From assembly GCA_963832785.1 (NCBI GenBank), contig CAWHVF010000008.1, forward strand, positions 1-64,000: a DNA stretch of 64,000 nucleotides, given 5' to 3'. This document shows positions 35,543 through 44,215 of this stretch, one piece after another. The notes below the pieces were generated by a model. The model had not been told where the DNA came from. It did not search any database and saw only the letters and a program-made list of their open reading frames with translations. The DNA comes from CAWBRT01 sp963832785. Its GTDB lineage: Bacteria > Acidobacteriota > Terriglobia > Terriglobales > Acidobacteriaceae. The translations under genes were made by a program, and so were the position numbers. Numbering within the stretch: position 1 is the first letter of the stretch; each line of letters opens with the position of its first letter.

Positions 35543-36312
35543 CGCTCAGACCGGCCCCGCCCGCGGCCTGACGCCTGGAGCCTGGCGCGGCGTTGGCGCA
35601 AAACTTCATACATCACGATTCCCCCGGCAACGGAGACGTTCAGGGAAGCAACGCTGCCCATCATCGGAATTGAAACCAGCAGATCGCATTTCTTGCGCAC
35701 CAGCTCGTGCAGCCCCTTGCCCTCGGCGCCGAGCACCAGGGCGCAATGCATGTTGTAATCGGGCTCGTCATAGCTCTGCGGAGCGCGTTCGTCCAGGCCG
35801 ATGGTCCAGATGTTGCGGTCCTTCAGCTCTTCCAGGGTGCGGGCAATGTTGACCACGCGCGCCACCGGCAGGTGCTCGGAGGCCCCGGCCGAGGCCTTTA
35901 CCACCGTCCCGGTTATGCCCGCCGCCCGCCGCTCGGGAATGACGACCCCGTCGACGCCGGCGCCGTTGGCCGAGCGCAGCAGCGCGCCCAGGTTCTGCGG
36001 GTCTTCCACGCCATCCAGAACCAGCAGGAATAGATATTTTCCGCCACGGCCGGCCACCAGTTCGTCAAGATCGGAGTAAGCCTTGCGCGAGGTGAAGGCC
36101 ATGACACCCTGGTGCGTGCTGCTACGGGTGGCACGGTCGATCTCCTCGCGCGGAACAAAGCGCATGGCAATTCCCTGGCCGCGGCAATCGTCGATGATGC
36201 GCTGCACGCGCGGATCGGTGCGATCGCGCGCCACGGCTACGTAGTCGAAACGGCGCTCGCGCGATTTCAGCGCCTCGCTCACGGCATGTATGCCGTAGAT
36301 GACGTCGCTCAT
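35539..36312 (-). CDS. rlmB: 23S rRNA (guanosine-2'-O-)-methyltransferase, RlmB/TrmH type
   Basis: 257 residues from the ATG at 36312 (MSDVIYGIHAVSEAL); the frame continues upstream to 36522 but those residues have no family character. N-terminal SpoU substrate-binding domain, then the SPOUT knot with NLGALLRSANGAGVDGVV, ALVLGAEGKGL and IPMMGSVASLNVSVAGGI, the three classic motifs. Methylates the 2'-O of a guanosine in 23S rRNA using S-adenosylmethionine. Exact target by analogy only. Confidence 0.92.
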   Translation of the reverse strand: MSDVIYGIHAVSEALKSRERRFDYVAVARDRTDPRVQRIIDDCRGQGIAMRFVPREEIDRATRSSTHQGVMAFTSRKAYSDLDELVAGRGGKYLFLLVLDGVEDPQNLGALLRSANGAGVDGVVIPERRAAGITGTVVKASAGASEHLPVARVVNIARTLEELKDRNIWTIGLDERAPQSYDEPDYNMHCALVLGAEGKGLHELVRKKCDLLVSIPMMGSVASLNVSVAGGIVMYEVLRQRRARLQASGRGRGRSER

Positions 36313-36392
36313 TTGCTCTAGTGTACCGTGGGCGGCAATTTGCAGCGCCGGCGCCTTCGCCGGCGGGTCACTTTCCCTGCACTGGCTCCGGA

Positions 36393-36716
36393 CTACTGGC
36401 CCGCCGCCGGGGCGGAAGAACGCGGCAGCACGAAGCGAACGGTCAGGTCTGGCCCGGTACCGGAGGGCGGAGCGCACAGGATGGAATCTCCCGGGCGCAT
36501 CGAGGTTCGCATTACCGAGCAACAGATGGGCAGGCGATGCTTTTCTCCGGGATAGCCGCCGAGCGCGCGGTGCAGTTGCGCCGCGCTCACATCGACATGC
36601 GCGCGGCCATCCTTCTCGGCTTCATACAGAAAGCCCAACAGGGCTTGCCGAAAATCTTCGGCTTGGGGTCCCCCGCCAGCGCCGATATTGTGCTGGCTGA
36701 GATGATCGTTCGGCAT
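36393..36716 (-). CDS. Conserved small protein of unknown function
   Basis: 107 residues from the ATG at 36716; a longer frame with a TTG at 36797 is possible. Core features: ALLGFLYEAEKDGRAHVDVSAAQLHRALGGYPGEKHRLPICC, then MRPGDSILCAPPSGTGPDLTVRFVLPR. I recall similar small proteins in soil bacteria but no named family or function (from memory, not searched). The pattern of a helix, GGYPG-x2-HR-x-P-x-CC and a beta strand pair suggests a compact, possibly metal- or nucleic-acid-binding protein. Lies between hfq and rlmB. Confidence 0.65.
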   Translation of the reverse strand: MPNDHLSQHNIGAGGGPQAEDFRQALLGFLYEAEKDGRAHVDVSAAQLHRALGGYPGEKHRLPICCSVMRTSMRPGDSILCAPPSGTGPDLTVRFVLPRSSAPAAGQ

Positions 36717-36761
36717 TGGTTCCCGCCCGGAATCCACCCGTGAGAATCGGTATTGCCTGTG

Positions 36762-36792
36762 AAAAATGAAGAGCCCACCTGGAGGTGAGCTG
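36762..36792 (-). terminator. Intrinsic terminator downstream of hfq
   Basis: On the minus strand AGCTCACCTCCAGGTGGGCT forms a near-perfect hairpin followed by CTTCATTTTTC, about 35 bases past the hfq stop codon. Confidence 0.5.
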
Positions 36793-36826
36793 ATCAAAAA
36801 TGCAAAAAAATAGCGGGGCTATGGCC

Positions 36827-37240
36827 TCATTTGCGGCCGTTAGCCTCCGATTCCTTGTACATGTACTTGATGCTGGGCTTGTAGATGAGCAGGTTCGACT
36901 GCCCGCCGCGGGTGATCTTGATGCAGCTCCTGTCGTACCACTCGATTATGCCGTGAATCTCCTCGCCGTCCTGGAGGACGATGACCATGGGGGTTTTGGA
37001 CTGCATCTGCTTTTGATAATAAAAATTCTCCGCGTGCGTCTGCTCGGGAGGAGGCGTTTTCCGGGAAGCGGACAGGGCCCCGCCGCGCTCGGCGCGCTCG
37101 CGGCGCTCGATGGCGGTGTTTTCCACGCCGATAGACCGCCCCAGGTCGCGGTTGAGGCTGGGACGGATCAGCTTCCGGTTGGTAAACGTCTCGGATTCCT
37201 GTACGCGTTCAACTGCAGTCGAATCCACGCCGTTTTTCAT
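36827..37240 (-). CDS. hfq: Hfq-type RNA chaperone with long N-terminal extension
   Basis: 137 residues from the ATG at 37240. The C-terminal ~65 residues form the Sm fold: ENFYYQKQMQSKTPMVIVLQDGEEIHGIIEWYD, then IKITRGGQSNLLIYKPSIKYMYK, equivalent to Sm1 and Sm2 (KH replaced by YK). The ~70-residue extension (residues ~1-70) is charged and probably disordered; usual Hfq proteins begin directly with the Sm domain and have their tail at the C-terminus. Hfq binds small RNAs and mRNAs. Upstream, the 460 bases to holB hold palindromic repeats and a mobile element. Confidence 0.82.
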   Translation of the reverse strand: MKNGVDSTAVERVQESETFTNRKLIRPSLNRDLGRSIGVENTAIERRERAERGGALSASRKTPPPEQTHAENFYYQKQMQSKTPMVIVLQDGEEIHGIIEWYDRSCIKITRGGQSNLLIYKPSIKYMYKESEANGRK

Positions 37241-37307
37241 GTTGGTCAAGCTCCCTGCAGGGGCAGCGGCCTTGCGTCCTGAAACAGGGGCGAGGGCGTA
37301 GGGCACC

Positions 37308-37374
37308 CGGTTCCCTTCGGAACCGGAGTCCCCGGCAAACGCAGCCTTTTGCGTTTGCTGGGGTGGAGGGAAAC
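37308..37374. repeat. Palindromic repeat upstream of hfq
   Basis: CGGTTCCCTTCGGAACCG (37309-37326) is a self-complementary hairpin, followed by CCCCGGCAAACGCA / TGCGTTTGCTGGGG (37331-37363). It resembles the arms of the 24487-24679 repeat (CCCCAGCAAACG). Probable remnant of the same interspersed family. Confidence 0.5.
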
Positions 37375-37490
37375 TGCTCCTCAAGCGCTGCACAGCCTTA
37401 CGCGAATTAGTTCCCTGATCCAAGAGCGGGGTATGAAACTGGAGTAACCCTACCACAGGTTTACCTCCCTTGCCAGTGATTCCGAACTTA

Positions 37491-37631
37491 GATAGTGGGT
37501 CAATTTGAAGGGTGCCCCAGGTTCCGCGCCGCGCTTTTCGGCGCTAACCTGGGGAATTGGCCCCACGTCAGCCCAAAAAGGGCGGGACGTGGGGCACCCG
37601 TTGTTGTGGAAATTCAAATTGACCCACTACT
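37491..37631. mobile_element. 141-bp mobile repeat, copy 1, with 8-bp target duplication
   Basis: Ends TAGTGGGTCAATTTGAA (37493-37509) and its exact reverse complement (37613-37629); the interior has GCGCCGCGCTTTTCGGCGC and CCCCACGTC/GACGTGGGG hairpins. CGAACTTA occurs at 37483-37490 and again at 37632-37639, spaced identically (two bases) from each end, consistent with target duplication. A second copy lies at 49478-49622. No ORF, so it must depend on a transposase encoded elsewhere. Confidence 0.85.
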
Positions 37632-37702
37632 CGAACTTAATCACTGCCCAAGCCTCTGCCGGGGTAACGAGATGTCGCCGCCACCGGAGAAGCCTCTGCG
37701 GG

Positions 37703-38815
37703 TCAAATTTCGAGGGAGGTGGCCATGGCGTCCAGGGAGAGCGAGCGCAGCAGGTTGCGGCGCATTCCGCCCTGCACCTCGCCGACGCGCTCGGCGGCGG
37801 CGGCCACCCAGGCAAAGTTCACGCCGCGCGCCAGGCGCTCTAAATCGGGCAGAATGTCGATGTTACGCACCAGATCCGGGGTCTGGGACTGCACCGCCAG
37901 CAGGTCGCGCAACAGCGAATAGAGGCCGAGGATCAACTGCTCGGTCCGTTCCCTGCCCTCCGCCCCCGCCCGGTAGCTTTCGGTGACGCGGAACAGTTCA
38001 GCGTGGTCCATGCCGGGAAAGGCGGCCCGCAGGAGCAGCAGGGCATCGTGGCGAGTGTTCAGGTAGGCATCCAGGTCGAAGCCGCGTGCGCGGCCCACGG
38101 CGCCGCCGCTCAGCCGCGCCACCAGGGTACGCTGCGCGGCCGTCCAGTCGGCGCGCTGCTTCAGCTCCTCCTCGATCTCCCCCACCCCCAGCGGCGCCAG
38201 CCTGAAAGTGATGCAGCGCGAACGGATAGTAGGCAGAAACGCCGCCGGATTTTCCGCCAGCAAGAAGATGGTGGCGAACTGCGGCGGCTCCTCCAGCACC
38301 TTCAGCAGCGCGTTGGCCGCCTCCTTGATGAATGCCGACTCGGGGAAGATGTAGACTTTTTGCCGCCCTTCAGCGGGTTTGAAGTAAACGCTGGCGGTCA
38401 CGTGCCGCACCTGGTCCACCTTGACCATCATCTGCGGCGGATCGGGCGGGATGATCATGACGTCCGCATGTGTCTGCACGAAGATGCGGGTCTCGCGCTT
38501 CTCGCTTTCCCGCAGCGACTCGCGCGTCTCGATGGCTTCGGCCACGCGCGCTTCCAGGTCGTCCGCCTGGGCAATGCGCTGGCAGTTGGCGCACTGGCCG
38601 CAGAAATCCGGCAGGAGGTCTTCTTCCGAAGCCGTCTCAGGCGTGAGTGGCCTTTGCCGGCAGTTCATGGCCTTGGCCAGCATTTGTGCCAGCGTGTACT
38701 TGCCGGCGCCGTGCGCTCCGGCCAGGATCACGGCATGGGGAAAGCGGTCGCGCGCCAGCATCTGGCGCAGGCGCCATACCACCTCCGCATTGCCGCAAAA
38801 ATCCGTGAAGCCCAA
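37703..38815 (-). CDS. holB: DNA polymerase III subunit delta'
   Basis: 370 residues. Component of the clamp loader that places the sliding clamp on DNA. AAA+ fold with GAHGAGKYTLA in the P-loop, a zinc cluster (C52 and C72-G-Q-C-A-N-C) and SRCITFRLAPL (the arginine-finger SRC motif). The C-terminal collar domain is present. Overall delta'-like; some gamma/tau-like features are absent. Its start lies 12 bases after tmk, so tmk-holB form the usual pair. Confidence 0.92.
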   Translation of the reverse strand: MGFTDFCGNAEVVWRLRQMLARDRFPHAVILAGAHGAGKYTLAQMLAKAMNCRQRPLTPETASEEDLLPDFCGQCANCQRIAQADDLEARVAEAIETRESLRESEKRETRIFVQTHADVMIIPPDPPQMMVKVDQVRHVTASVYFKPAEGRQKVYIFPESAFIKEAANALLKVLEEPPQFATIFLLAENPAAFLPTIRSRCITFRLAPLGVGEIEEELKQRADWTAAQRTLVARLSGGAVGRARGFDLDAYLNTRHDALLLLRAAFPGMDHAELFRVTESYRAGAEGRERTEQLILGLYSLLRDLLAVQSQTPDLVRNIDILPDLERLARGVNFAWVAAAAERVGEVQGGMRRNLLRSLSLDAMATSLEI

Positions 38816-38827
38816 AGTTGCGCGCTC

Positions 38828-39508
38828 CTATTGCTCCGCCCCGATTTTCAACTGCAGGCGCTGGCCGACCTCCCGCAGGATTTCCGCGTGCACCACGTCG
38901 GGAGTGCGGCGGGCGTTGACGACCAGGACTCTGCCCGGCTCACGTTGCGCGATCTGCAGAAAAGCCTCGCGCACGCGGGCGAAAAACATCCGATTTCCCT
39001 GCTCGAAGCGGTTTTCATCCGGCACGGCCGCCGCCCCGTTCCTGGCCGCCAGGTTACGGCGGCGCGCCCGGCTGACGCTGGCCGCCACGTCACTGTCCAT
39101 AAGCACCGTCAGGTCTGGCTGGAAGTCGCCGCAGACCAAGCGATGCATCTCCAGGACCAGGCCGCTTCCCAGCTCGCGCCCGCCGCCCTGGTAGGCCTCC
39201 GAGGAATCGGTGAAGCGGTCGCAGAGCACCCACCGGCCTTGAGCCAGCGCCGGCTGGATCACCTCCTCGACGTGCTGGACGCGGGAGGCAAACATCAGGC
39301 AGAGTTCGGCCAGCGGAGCCAGCCCCTGGGTGCGGGAATCGAGCAGCACGCCACGAATACGCTCGCCGATGGCGCTACCGCCGGGCTCGCGCGTGGTCAA
39401 AACATCGATTCCCCGTGTCTGCAGGACGACGGCCAGACGCTCCAGTTGCGTCGTCTTCCCGCAGCCGTCCAGACCTTCGAAGGTAATGAATTTGCCCCTT
39501 TGCGCCAC
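38828..39508 (-). CDS. tmk: Thymidylate kinase
   Basis: 226 residues. Phosphorylates dTMP to dTDP. P-loop FEGLDGCGKTTQ near the N-terminus, TTREPGGSAIGERIR (dTMP site), CDRFTDSSEAYQGGGR, and a Lid-region stretch DVAASVSRARRRNLAARN (~150). ATG start. Directly upstream of holB with a 12-base gap. Confidence 0.95.
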   Translation of the reverse strand: MAQRGKFITFEGLDGCGKTTQLERLAVVLQTRGIDVLTTREPGGSAIGERIRGVLLDSRTQGLAPLAELCLMFASRVQHVEEVIQPALAQGRWVLCDRFTDSSEAYQGGGRELGSGLVLEMHRLVCGDFQPDLTVLMDSDVAASVSRARRRNLAARNGAAAVPDENRFEQGNRMFFARVREAFLQIAQREPGRVLVVNARRTPDVVHAEILREVGQRLQLKIGAEQ

Positions 39509-39614
39509 GCCGGAATCATATCATCCGCACCGGAGACCAGATCACGGATGGAATGATAGCCCTAGCTGCCCAGCTTCCCTCAATCGGTTATTGCGTCTGA
39601 GGAGCGCCTACCAT

Positions 39615-40088
39615 CTATCGACAAAAAATGCTGTTCAGGTCGACCACCTCATTCCATTCTCCAGTTCCATTACCTGCCTCTGGACGGAGAGAAAAGAAGC
39701 GTGCTGCTCTGCCTTTCTTCCATGTTGCCAGTAATATTCCGCAAGCACCATGAAGACGGGCGACAAAGCGAAGCCGCTTTCCATCTTCCGATGTTGGCCT
39801 TGGGGCAGATCCACCTTTCACTTGTATGAGGATGATTCGGAGGGCATCGCCACGCTTCATGCCCCGGCGAGGCGTAGTATGATCCTTCCGAACCGCAATC
39901 ATGTCCACAACTCCACGCGATTCACCGCCATGCGGCCCGCAGAAGTTCACAAAAGTCCAGCGGGGCCAAGGTGTTTGCGCTACCGCTTGTCTGATCCGCA
40001 CTTTCGCCATAGTCACAGCCCATTTCTCGGTCTTTTCTGCGGTCGTAAACCGTCTCTTGTATTCCGTGCTCTTTGTAGTACGTTCCAT
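39615..40088 (-). CDS. Possible PD-(D/E)XK nuclease-fold protein, solitary
   Basis: 157 residues from the ATG at 40088 (MERTTKSTEYKRRF); a longer frame reaches 40250. GGESRGVVDMIAVRKD followed by ALRIILIQVKGG gives the E-x4-VVD-x(n)-QVK order seen in restriction-endonuclease-fold nucleases, with a basic region before it. There is no methyltransferase or other nuclease partner next to it; flanking genes are tmk and a small zinc-ribbon protein. The nuclease reading is inference from the motif alone. Upstream sequence is AT-rich. Confidence 0.5.
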   Translation of the reverse strand: MERTTKSTEYKRRFTTAEKTEKWAVTMAKVRIRQAVAQTPWPRWTFVNFCGPHGGESRGVVDMIAVRKDHTTPRRGMKRGDALRIILIQVKGGSAPRPTSEDGKRLRFVARLHGACGILLATWKKGRAARFFSLRPEAGNGTGEWNEVVDLNSIFCR

Positions 40089-40304
40089 CCAAATTGTCCT
40101 TTGTTGTCCTTTGCCGGGGAATGTACACGAAAAAATTAAATAATCAAGCACGCGAACACGGGCTCGCGCGACGGCACCGGCTGGCGTCAGTTGCTCGTTA
40201 ATCCGGAGTAGCTGCCGACCTGCATCTGCGCGGCGGATGTTGGCTGCCATTCCGTTGTGCTAAACTCCCGTCTTGCCCGCTCTATCCCAGCAGCAGAGGT
40301 TTTC

Positions 40305-40550
40305 ATGCGTCTCGGAGATTACATAGACGATCACTGCTCCCGCTGCAAGCGAACCACCGACCATTCCGTAGTCGCCATGGTAGGCGAGGAGGTCGTGAAG
40401 GTGATGTGCCGGACCTGCAACAGCGAACACAAGTACCGGCACAACCGCAGCGGCAAAAAGGAAATGACAGCCGGCGAGGCTTTCCAAAAGGTCATGGCCA
40501 GTGCCTCCGGCAGCACGCCTGCAATCGGCAACGAGAAGAAATCCTCGTAG
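40305..40550 (+). CDS. Small zinc-ribbon-like protein of unknown function
   Basis: 81 residues from the ATG at 40305 (MRLGDYIDDHCSRCKRTTDHS); AGAGG at about 40295 precedes it. Two CxxC pairs (CSRC, CRTC) about 30 residues apart make a probable treble-clef/zinc-ribbon knuckle. The C-terminus is lysine-rich. No family recognised beyond this; position beside the PIG-L gene is not informative. Confidence 0.7.
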   Translation: MRLGDYIDDHCSRCKRTTDHSVVAMVGEEVVKVMCRTCNSEHKYRHNRSGKKEMTAGEAFQKVMASASGSTPAIGNEKKSS

Positions 40551-40627
40551 CCGGACGCGGCGCCACCCAGCACAGGCAGGACCGGCCTTTGTGCGGAATG
40601 GCGGAGCAGAGTGGAGTTCGCTCTGCC

Positions 40628-41374
40628 CTAGCCTTCGTCCTCCACTCCCAGGAACAGGTCGTTCTCCAACTGGATTTGCTGTGGCTTTCTGCTGGCCGCC
40701 AGGTGGAAGCGCTCGACGGTACCCTGGCGCCTGGCATTGCGCTCGAACAAGGGAAACAAGGGCGCCTGGGTGGTGTGCATCTTGAAGGCCTCGATTTTTC
40801 GCTCCAGCAGCTCTTGCCCGATTTCGATCCTGGCGGTAATGGGCGGCAGCGCCACCGGCTGGCGGTCGGGCAGGATGAACTCGGAGGTGCGGTAGTAGAG
40901 CTTTTGCGCCGCCCAGGGCTGGCGGCCGTCGGGCGGTTCGGTGAAGCGGTCGGGACGGGCCGCCCACTGAAAGGCGGCGGAGGTGAACAGCGAGGCCATG
41001 GCGTGGTCCGGATGCGCGGTCATCGAGCCCTCCGGGCCAAAGCTCATAACCACCTGCGGGCGGATGGCGCGCAGGCGCAGCGCCAGGTCGCGAACCGTCT
41101 GGTAGAAGTCCTGCTTTTGCAGTTGGCCGTCGGGATAATCCAGCACCTCGCCCCGGGTGGCGCGCAGATGGCGGCAGGAAGCGGCGAATTCCGCTCGCCG
41201 GGCGGCGATCAACTCCTCATTGCTGGTGGTGTTTCCCCGGTTTCTGGCCGCCTGGCCGGGGGTCAGGCAGATGATATAGGTCTCGATTCCGCGCTGGTTG
41301 GCCAGCAGCAGGCTTCCACCAAAGCCTCCGGCTTCATCGTCGGGATGCGCGGTTACGCACAGCAGTCTTAGCAT
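40628..41374 (-). CDS. PIG-L family deacetylase
   Basis: 248 residues. The zinc site AHPDDE at residues 9-14 and a second HPDH motif (TAHPDHAMASLF, about 130) identify the LmbE/PIG-L fold, which removes acetyl groups from N-acetylglucosamine-linked substrates or similar glycoconjugates. The substrate is not evident: the family includes BshB, MshB and GPI-pathway enzymes and neighbours do not help. Close to average family length. Confidence 0.9.
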   Translation of the reverse strand: MLRLLCVTAHPDDEAGGFGGSLLLANQRGIETYIICLTPGQAARNRGNTTSNEELIAARRAEFAASCRHLRATRGEVLDYPDGQLQKQDFYQTVRDLALRLRAIRPQVVMSFGPEGSMTAHPDHAMASLFTSAAFQWAARPDRFTEPPDGRQPWAAQKLYYRTSEFILPDRQPVALPPITARIEIGQELLERKIEAFKMHTTQAPLFPLFERNARRQGTVERFHLAASRKPQQIQLENDLFLGVEDEG

Positions 41375-41629
41375 CAGATCCTCACGGGTATGCCGTCCCG
41401 GAGCCCAGGAGCCAGGGGCGGGTTCAATCCAACTTACCTTTGTAGCATGCGGCGTTGTGCGATGTCACAAAAGCGCTGCACGATGGCCGGCCACGCGCAA
41501 GCCTGGAAGCCTTCCAGACACCGCCTGAACGGATTGACAACTTAGCCCAATGCGCGGAGAATGGCAGCCCAATTCGCATTTAAGCTTGGGCTCTCGAGCT
41601 GTCTGGAAAAGATCACGCGGAGAAAAACC

Positions 41630-42637
41630 ATGGTTGCTCCAATACAGCCGCTCGACGAGGATGCGGGAGCGGTCCTTGAGCGTTACAAGCAGGTCGCGGT
41701 GGTGGGTGCGGGTTTGATCGGCAGCTCCTGGGCGGCGCTGTTCCTGGCCCACGGTTTGCGCGTCAAGGTGTGCGATCCGCGTCCCGACATCGAAACCCTG
41801 GTGCACAAGACGCTGGAGCAGGCCGCGCCCGCCTTGCAGGGCTTGGGCTTGACTACGGCGAAGCTGGCCGACAAGTTAAGTTTCCACGCCGAGGTGGAAG
41901 AGGCGGTTGAGGGCGCCTCGCTGGTGCAGGAAAGCGGCACCGAAAGCCTGCCCTTCAAGCAGGAGCTGTTCGCCCGCATGAGCCGCAAGGCAAGTTCGCG
42001 GACGCTGCTGATCAGTTCCAGTTCGACCTTCCGCGCAACCGATATCGCCCGCGACATGACCGACCCCGGCCGTATGCTGATCGGTCATCCCTTCAATCCC
42101 CCGTACCTGATTCCGCTGGTAGAGGTGGTGCCGGGCGAGCGCACCTCGCCGGCGGCCGTAGCCGAAGCGACGGCCTTCTATCGCGCCCTGGGGAAAAAGC
42201 CGGTGGCGCTGCGCAAGGAGATAGCCGGGTTCGTGGTGAACCGGCTGCAAGCCGTGCTGATGAGCGAGTGCATCAACCTGGTGAAGCAAGGCGTGGTGAC
42301 GGTCGATGAGTTCGATCAGGCGGTGACCAACTCGGTCGGGCTGCGCTGGGCGGTGGCGGGTCCGTTGCAGAGCTTTCACGTGGGCGGCGGCGCGGGAGGC
42401 CTGAGATATTTTCTCGAACATATCGGCCCGCCTTTCGAGCGGCTGTGGAAGGATTCGGAACGCGCGACCCTGGACGAAGCCACTATCGACCTGCTGGCCG
42501 GCCAGGCAAGCCGGGCATTCGGCGAAGGGTATCGTGAGATGGCTGCCGCCCGCGATAAGAAACAGCTCGCAATTCTGAAAACGCTGCGCGAGCTAAGCAA
42601 CGACATGCAGCCCCGCAAAAGCAAAGCCGGGGCGTAG
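41630..42637 (+). CDS. 3-hydroxyacyl-CoA dehydrogenase-family (lambda-crystallin-like) NAD enzyme
   Basis: 335 residues from the ATG at 41630 (MVAPIQPLDEDAG), with CGGAG at 41618-41622, seven bases upstream; a frame to 41561 is longer. Rossmann motif VAVVGAGLIGSSWAALFLAHG, catalytic segment IGHPFNPPYLIPLVEVVPG and SSSSTF. Similar to carnitine 3-dehydrogenase and L-gulonate 3-dehydrogenase, so the substrate is a 3-hydroxy acid or acyl-CoA. Isolated among replication and RNase genes, so no pathway is implied. Confidence 0.85.
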   Translation: MVAPIQPLDEDAGAVLERYKQVAVVGAGLIGSSWAALFLAHGLRVKVCDPRPDIETLVHKTLEQAAPALQGLGLTTAKLADKLSFHAEVEEAVEGASLVQESGTESLPFKQELFARMSRKASSRTLLISSSSTFRATDIARDMTDPGRMLIGHPFNPPYLIPLVEVVPGERTSPAAVAEATAFYRALGKKPVALRKEIAGFVVNRLQAVLMSECINLVKQGVVTVDEFDQAVTNSVGLRWAVAGPLQSFHVGGGAGGLRYFLEHIGPPFERLWKDSERATLDEATIDLLAGQASRAFGEGYREMAAARDKKQLAILKTLRELSNDMQPRKSKAGA

Positions 42638-42708
42638 CGCCACGCTCCAGCGGGGCGGGACTGCTGGCATCCACATCTGTGCGGCAGATGCGGGCTGACC
42701 AATTTCCG

Positions 42709-43485
42709 TTAAGACTCACCTTCGCGGGTGGGCGCGCTATTGAATTGCTCGGCTAACTCCGCTCCTTCGTCATCTTCCTGCATGAAGGCCAGCAGCTCCT
42801 GCGAGGCTGAATTCATCCACACTGGGGCGAACGACTGCCGGTGCAGCGGCGAAGGACCGAACTGGCGCAGGCTGCTGGCGTGCCTGCGCGTGTAGTAGCC
42901 CTTGTTGGAGGCCAGCCCGTAGACGGGATAGACCGGGTCCCAGGCGCGAATCATGGCGTCGCGCTCCACCTTGGCGATGATGGAGGCAGCGGCGATCGAA
43001 GCCGAGAGCGCGTCGCCGTGGACGATGGCGGTCTGCGGGCAGTCGAAGTCGATCTTCATGGCGTCGATCAGCAGGTGGTCGGGGCGCAGGCGCAGGCTGG
43101 CGACGGCCTCGGCCATGGCGAGGCGCGAAGCATTGTAGATGTTGATCTGGTCGATGCGGGCGACATCGACGGCGGCCACCGCCCAGGCCAGCGAGTGCTG
43201 CCTGATGCGCGCGGCCAACTGCTCGCGGCGCGCCACCGGCAACAGCTTGGAGTCGCGCAGGCCGCGGATTCTGTAGGCGGGATCGAGAATAACCGCGCCG
43301 GCCACCACCGGGCCGAAGAGCGACCCGCGCCCGACTTCGTCCACCCCGGCAATTAATTTCGCCCCCTCCACCGCCGCGCGCGCCTCGAACTTGGTGGTGC
43401 AGCGCAGAGACTTCAGCAGACGCAGCTTGGCCGCCGATTTTGATACGGAACTTTCCAGGCCGTCAGGAGCCGCTTCGCGGGGCAC
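42709..43485 (-). CDS. rnhB: Ribonuclease HII
   Basis: 258 residues. Removes RNA from RNA-DNA hybrids and misinserted ribonucleotides. Catalytic GVDEVGRGSLFGPVVAGAV (Asp and Glu), the later Asp in LLIDAMK and the GYYTRRHASSLRQFGPSPLHRQSF loop are normal. An extension of ~40 residues precedes the first motif. Convergent with the dehydrogenase gene. Confidence 0.93.
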   Translation of the reverse strand: MPREAAPDGLESSVSKSAAKLRLLKSLRCTTKFEARAAVEGAKLIAGVDEVGRGSLFGPVVAGAVILDPAYRIRGLRDSKLLPVARREQLAARIRQHSLAWAVAAVDVARIDQINIYNASRLAMAEAVASLRLRPDHLLIDAMKIDFDCPQTAIVHGDALSASIAAASIIAKVERDAMIRAWDPVYPVYGLASNKGYYTRRHASSLRQFGPSPLHRQSFAPVWMNSASQELLAFMQEDDEGAELAEQFNSAPTREGES

Positions 43486-43569
43486 AGTGGCAACAGCATG
43501 GCACCGATTCCGGGCGGGAGCAAGTGGAGGCGCACACTAAACTCGACAGCGCCGCCCAACGTGAAGGCC

Positions 43570-44187
43570 TTACCGCTGCGTCAAGCTCACCTGGTTGTAA
43601 CCGACGACGGCGGTCTCGATGCGGGCGGGAAGGCGGAAGGTGGTGTCGAGTCCTACGGCCGTGCCGTATTTCGGCTTCAGGTAGTGATCGACGAGGAACT
43701 GCAATGCCGTCCGCGGCACCTTCACGCCGTCAATCGTCACCGATTGCGTGCGAACCGATCCCATACCGTTGCTGCCGGCGACCTGGGCCTCGACCGCGAC
43801 GTCGTGCACCCCGCTAAACAGAGCCGCCATGAAAGGATTCATGGGGTGCCCGGCCGTCAACTTGTCGAAGTCGATGTGAGCGGCTGCGCTTACCACCGCC
43901 GGCACGCTACTGAAGCGAACCTGCTCCACTCCCGCCGGCAACTCGACTCCGCCTTCGGCAAGATAGGCATTGACCTCGGTGGCGGTGAGGATGGTGGTTG
44001 CCGGCCGGGGCGGCTGCCGCCGGGCATTACTCGCCATGAAATCTATTTTGCGCGTGGCGCTGTTGTAGGCGGAACTGTGTCCGGCCGCAGGCGCCCGCGG
44101 CCCTGTGCGCGCGAAGCTCCAGATAGCGCCGCCGGAAATCAGCAGAACAACAATTGCGGCCAGCGCGTTGATCCGGGAAAAGATCAC
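43570..44187 (-). CDS. Small anchored protein of unknown function
   Basis: 205 residues. An N-terminal hydrophobic stretch (NALAAIVVLLISGGAIWSFA) is a single membrane anchor or signal, then a predicted periplasmic beta-rich domain (LTATEVNAYLAEGGVELPAGVEQVRF and similar). I recognise no family. It follows the AsmA-like gene by 28 bases on the same strand, so it may belong to that envelope operon. Confidence 0.6.
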   Translation of the reverse strand: MIFSRINALAAIVVLLISGGAIWSFARTGPRAPAAGHSSAYNSATRKIDFMASNARRQPPRPATTILTATEVNAYLAEGGVELPAGVEQVRFSSVPAVVSAAAHIDFDKLTAGHPMNPFMAALFSGVHDVAVEAQVAGSNGMGSVRTQSVTIDGVKVPRTALQFLVDHYLKPKYGTAVGLDTTFRLPARIETAVVGYNQVSLTQR

Positions 44188-44215
44188 TTACGAGCCTAGC
44201 ACGAGCACGTTGCCC

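Noticed and set aside
36313..36522. N-terminal extension of rlmB
   Set aside because: No SpoU similarity and Arg-rich; the ATG at 36312 begins the family sequence.
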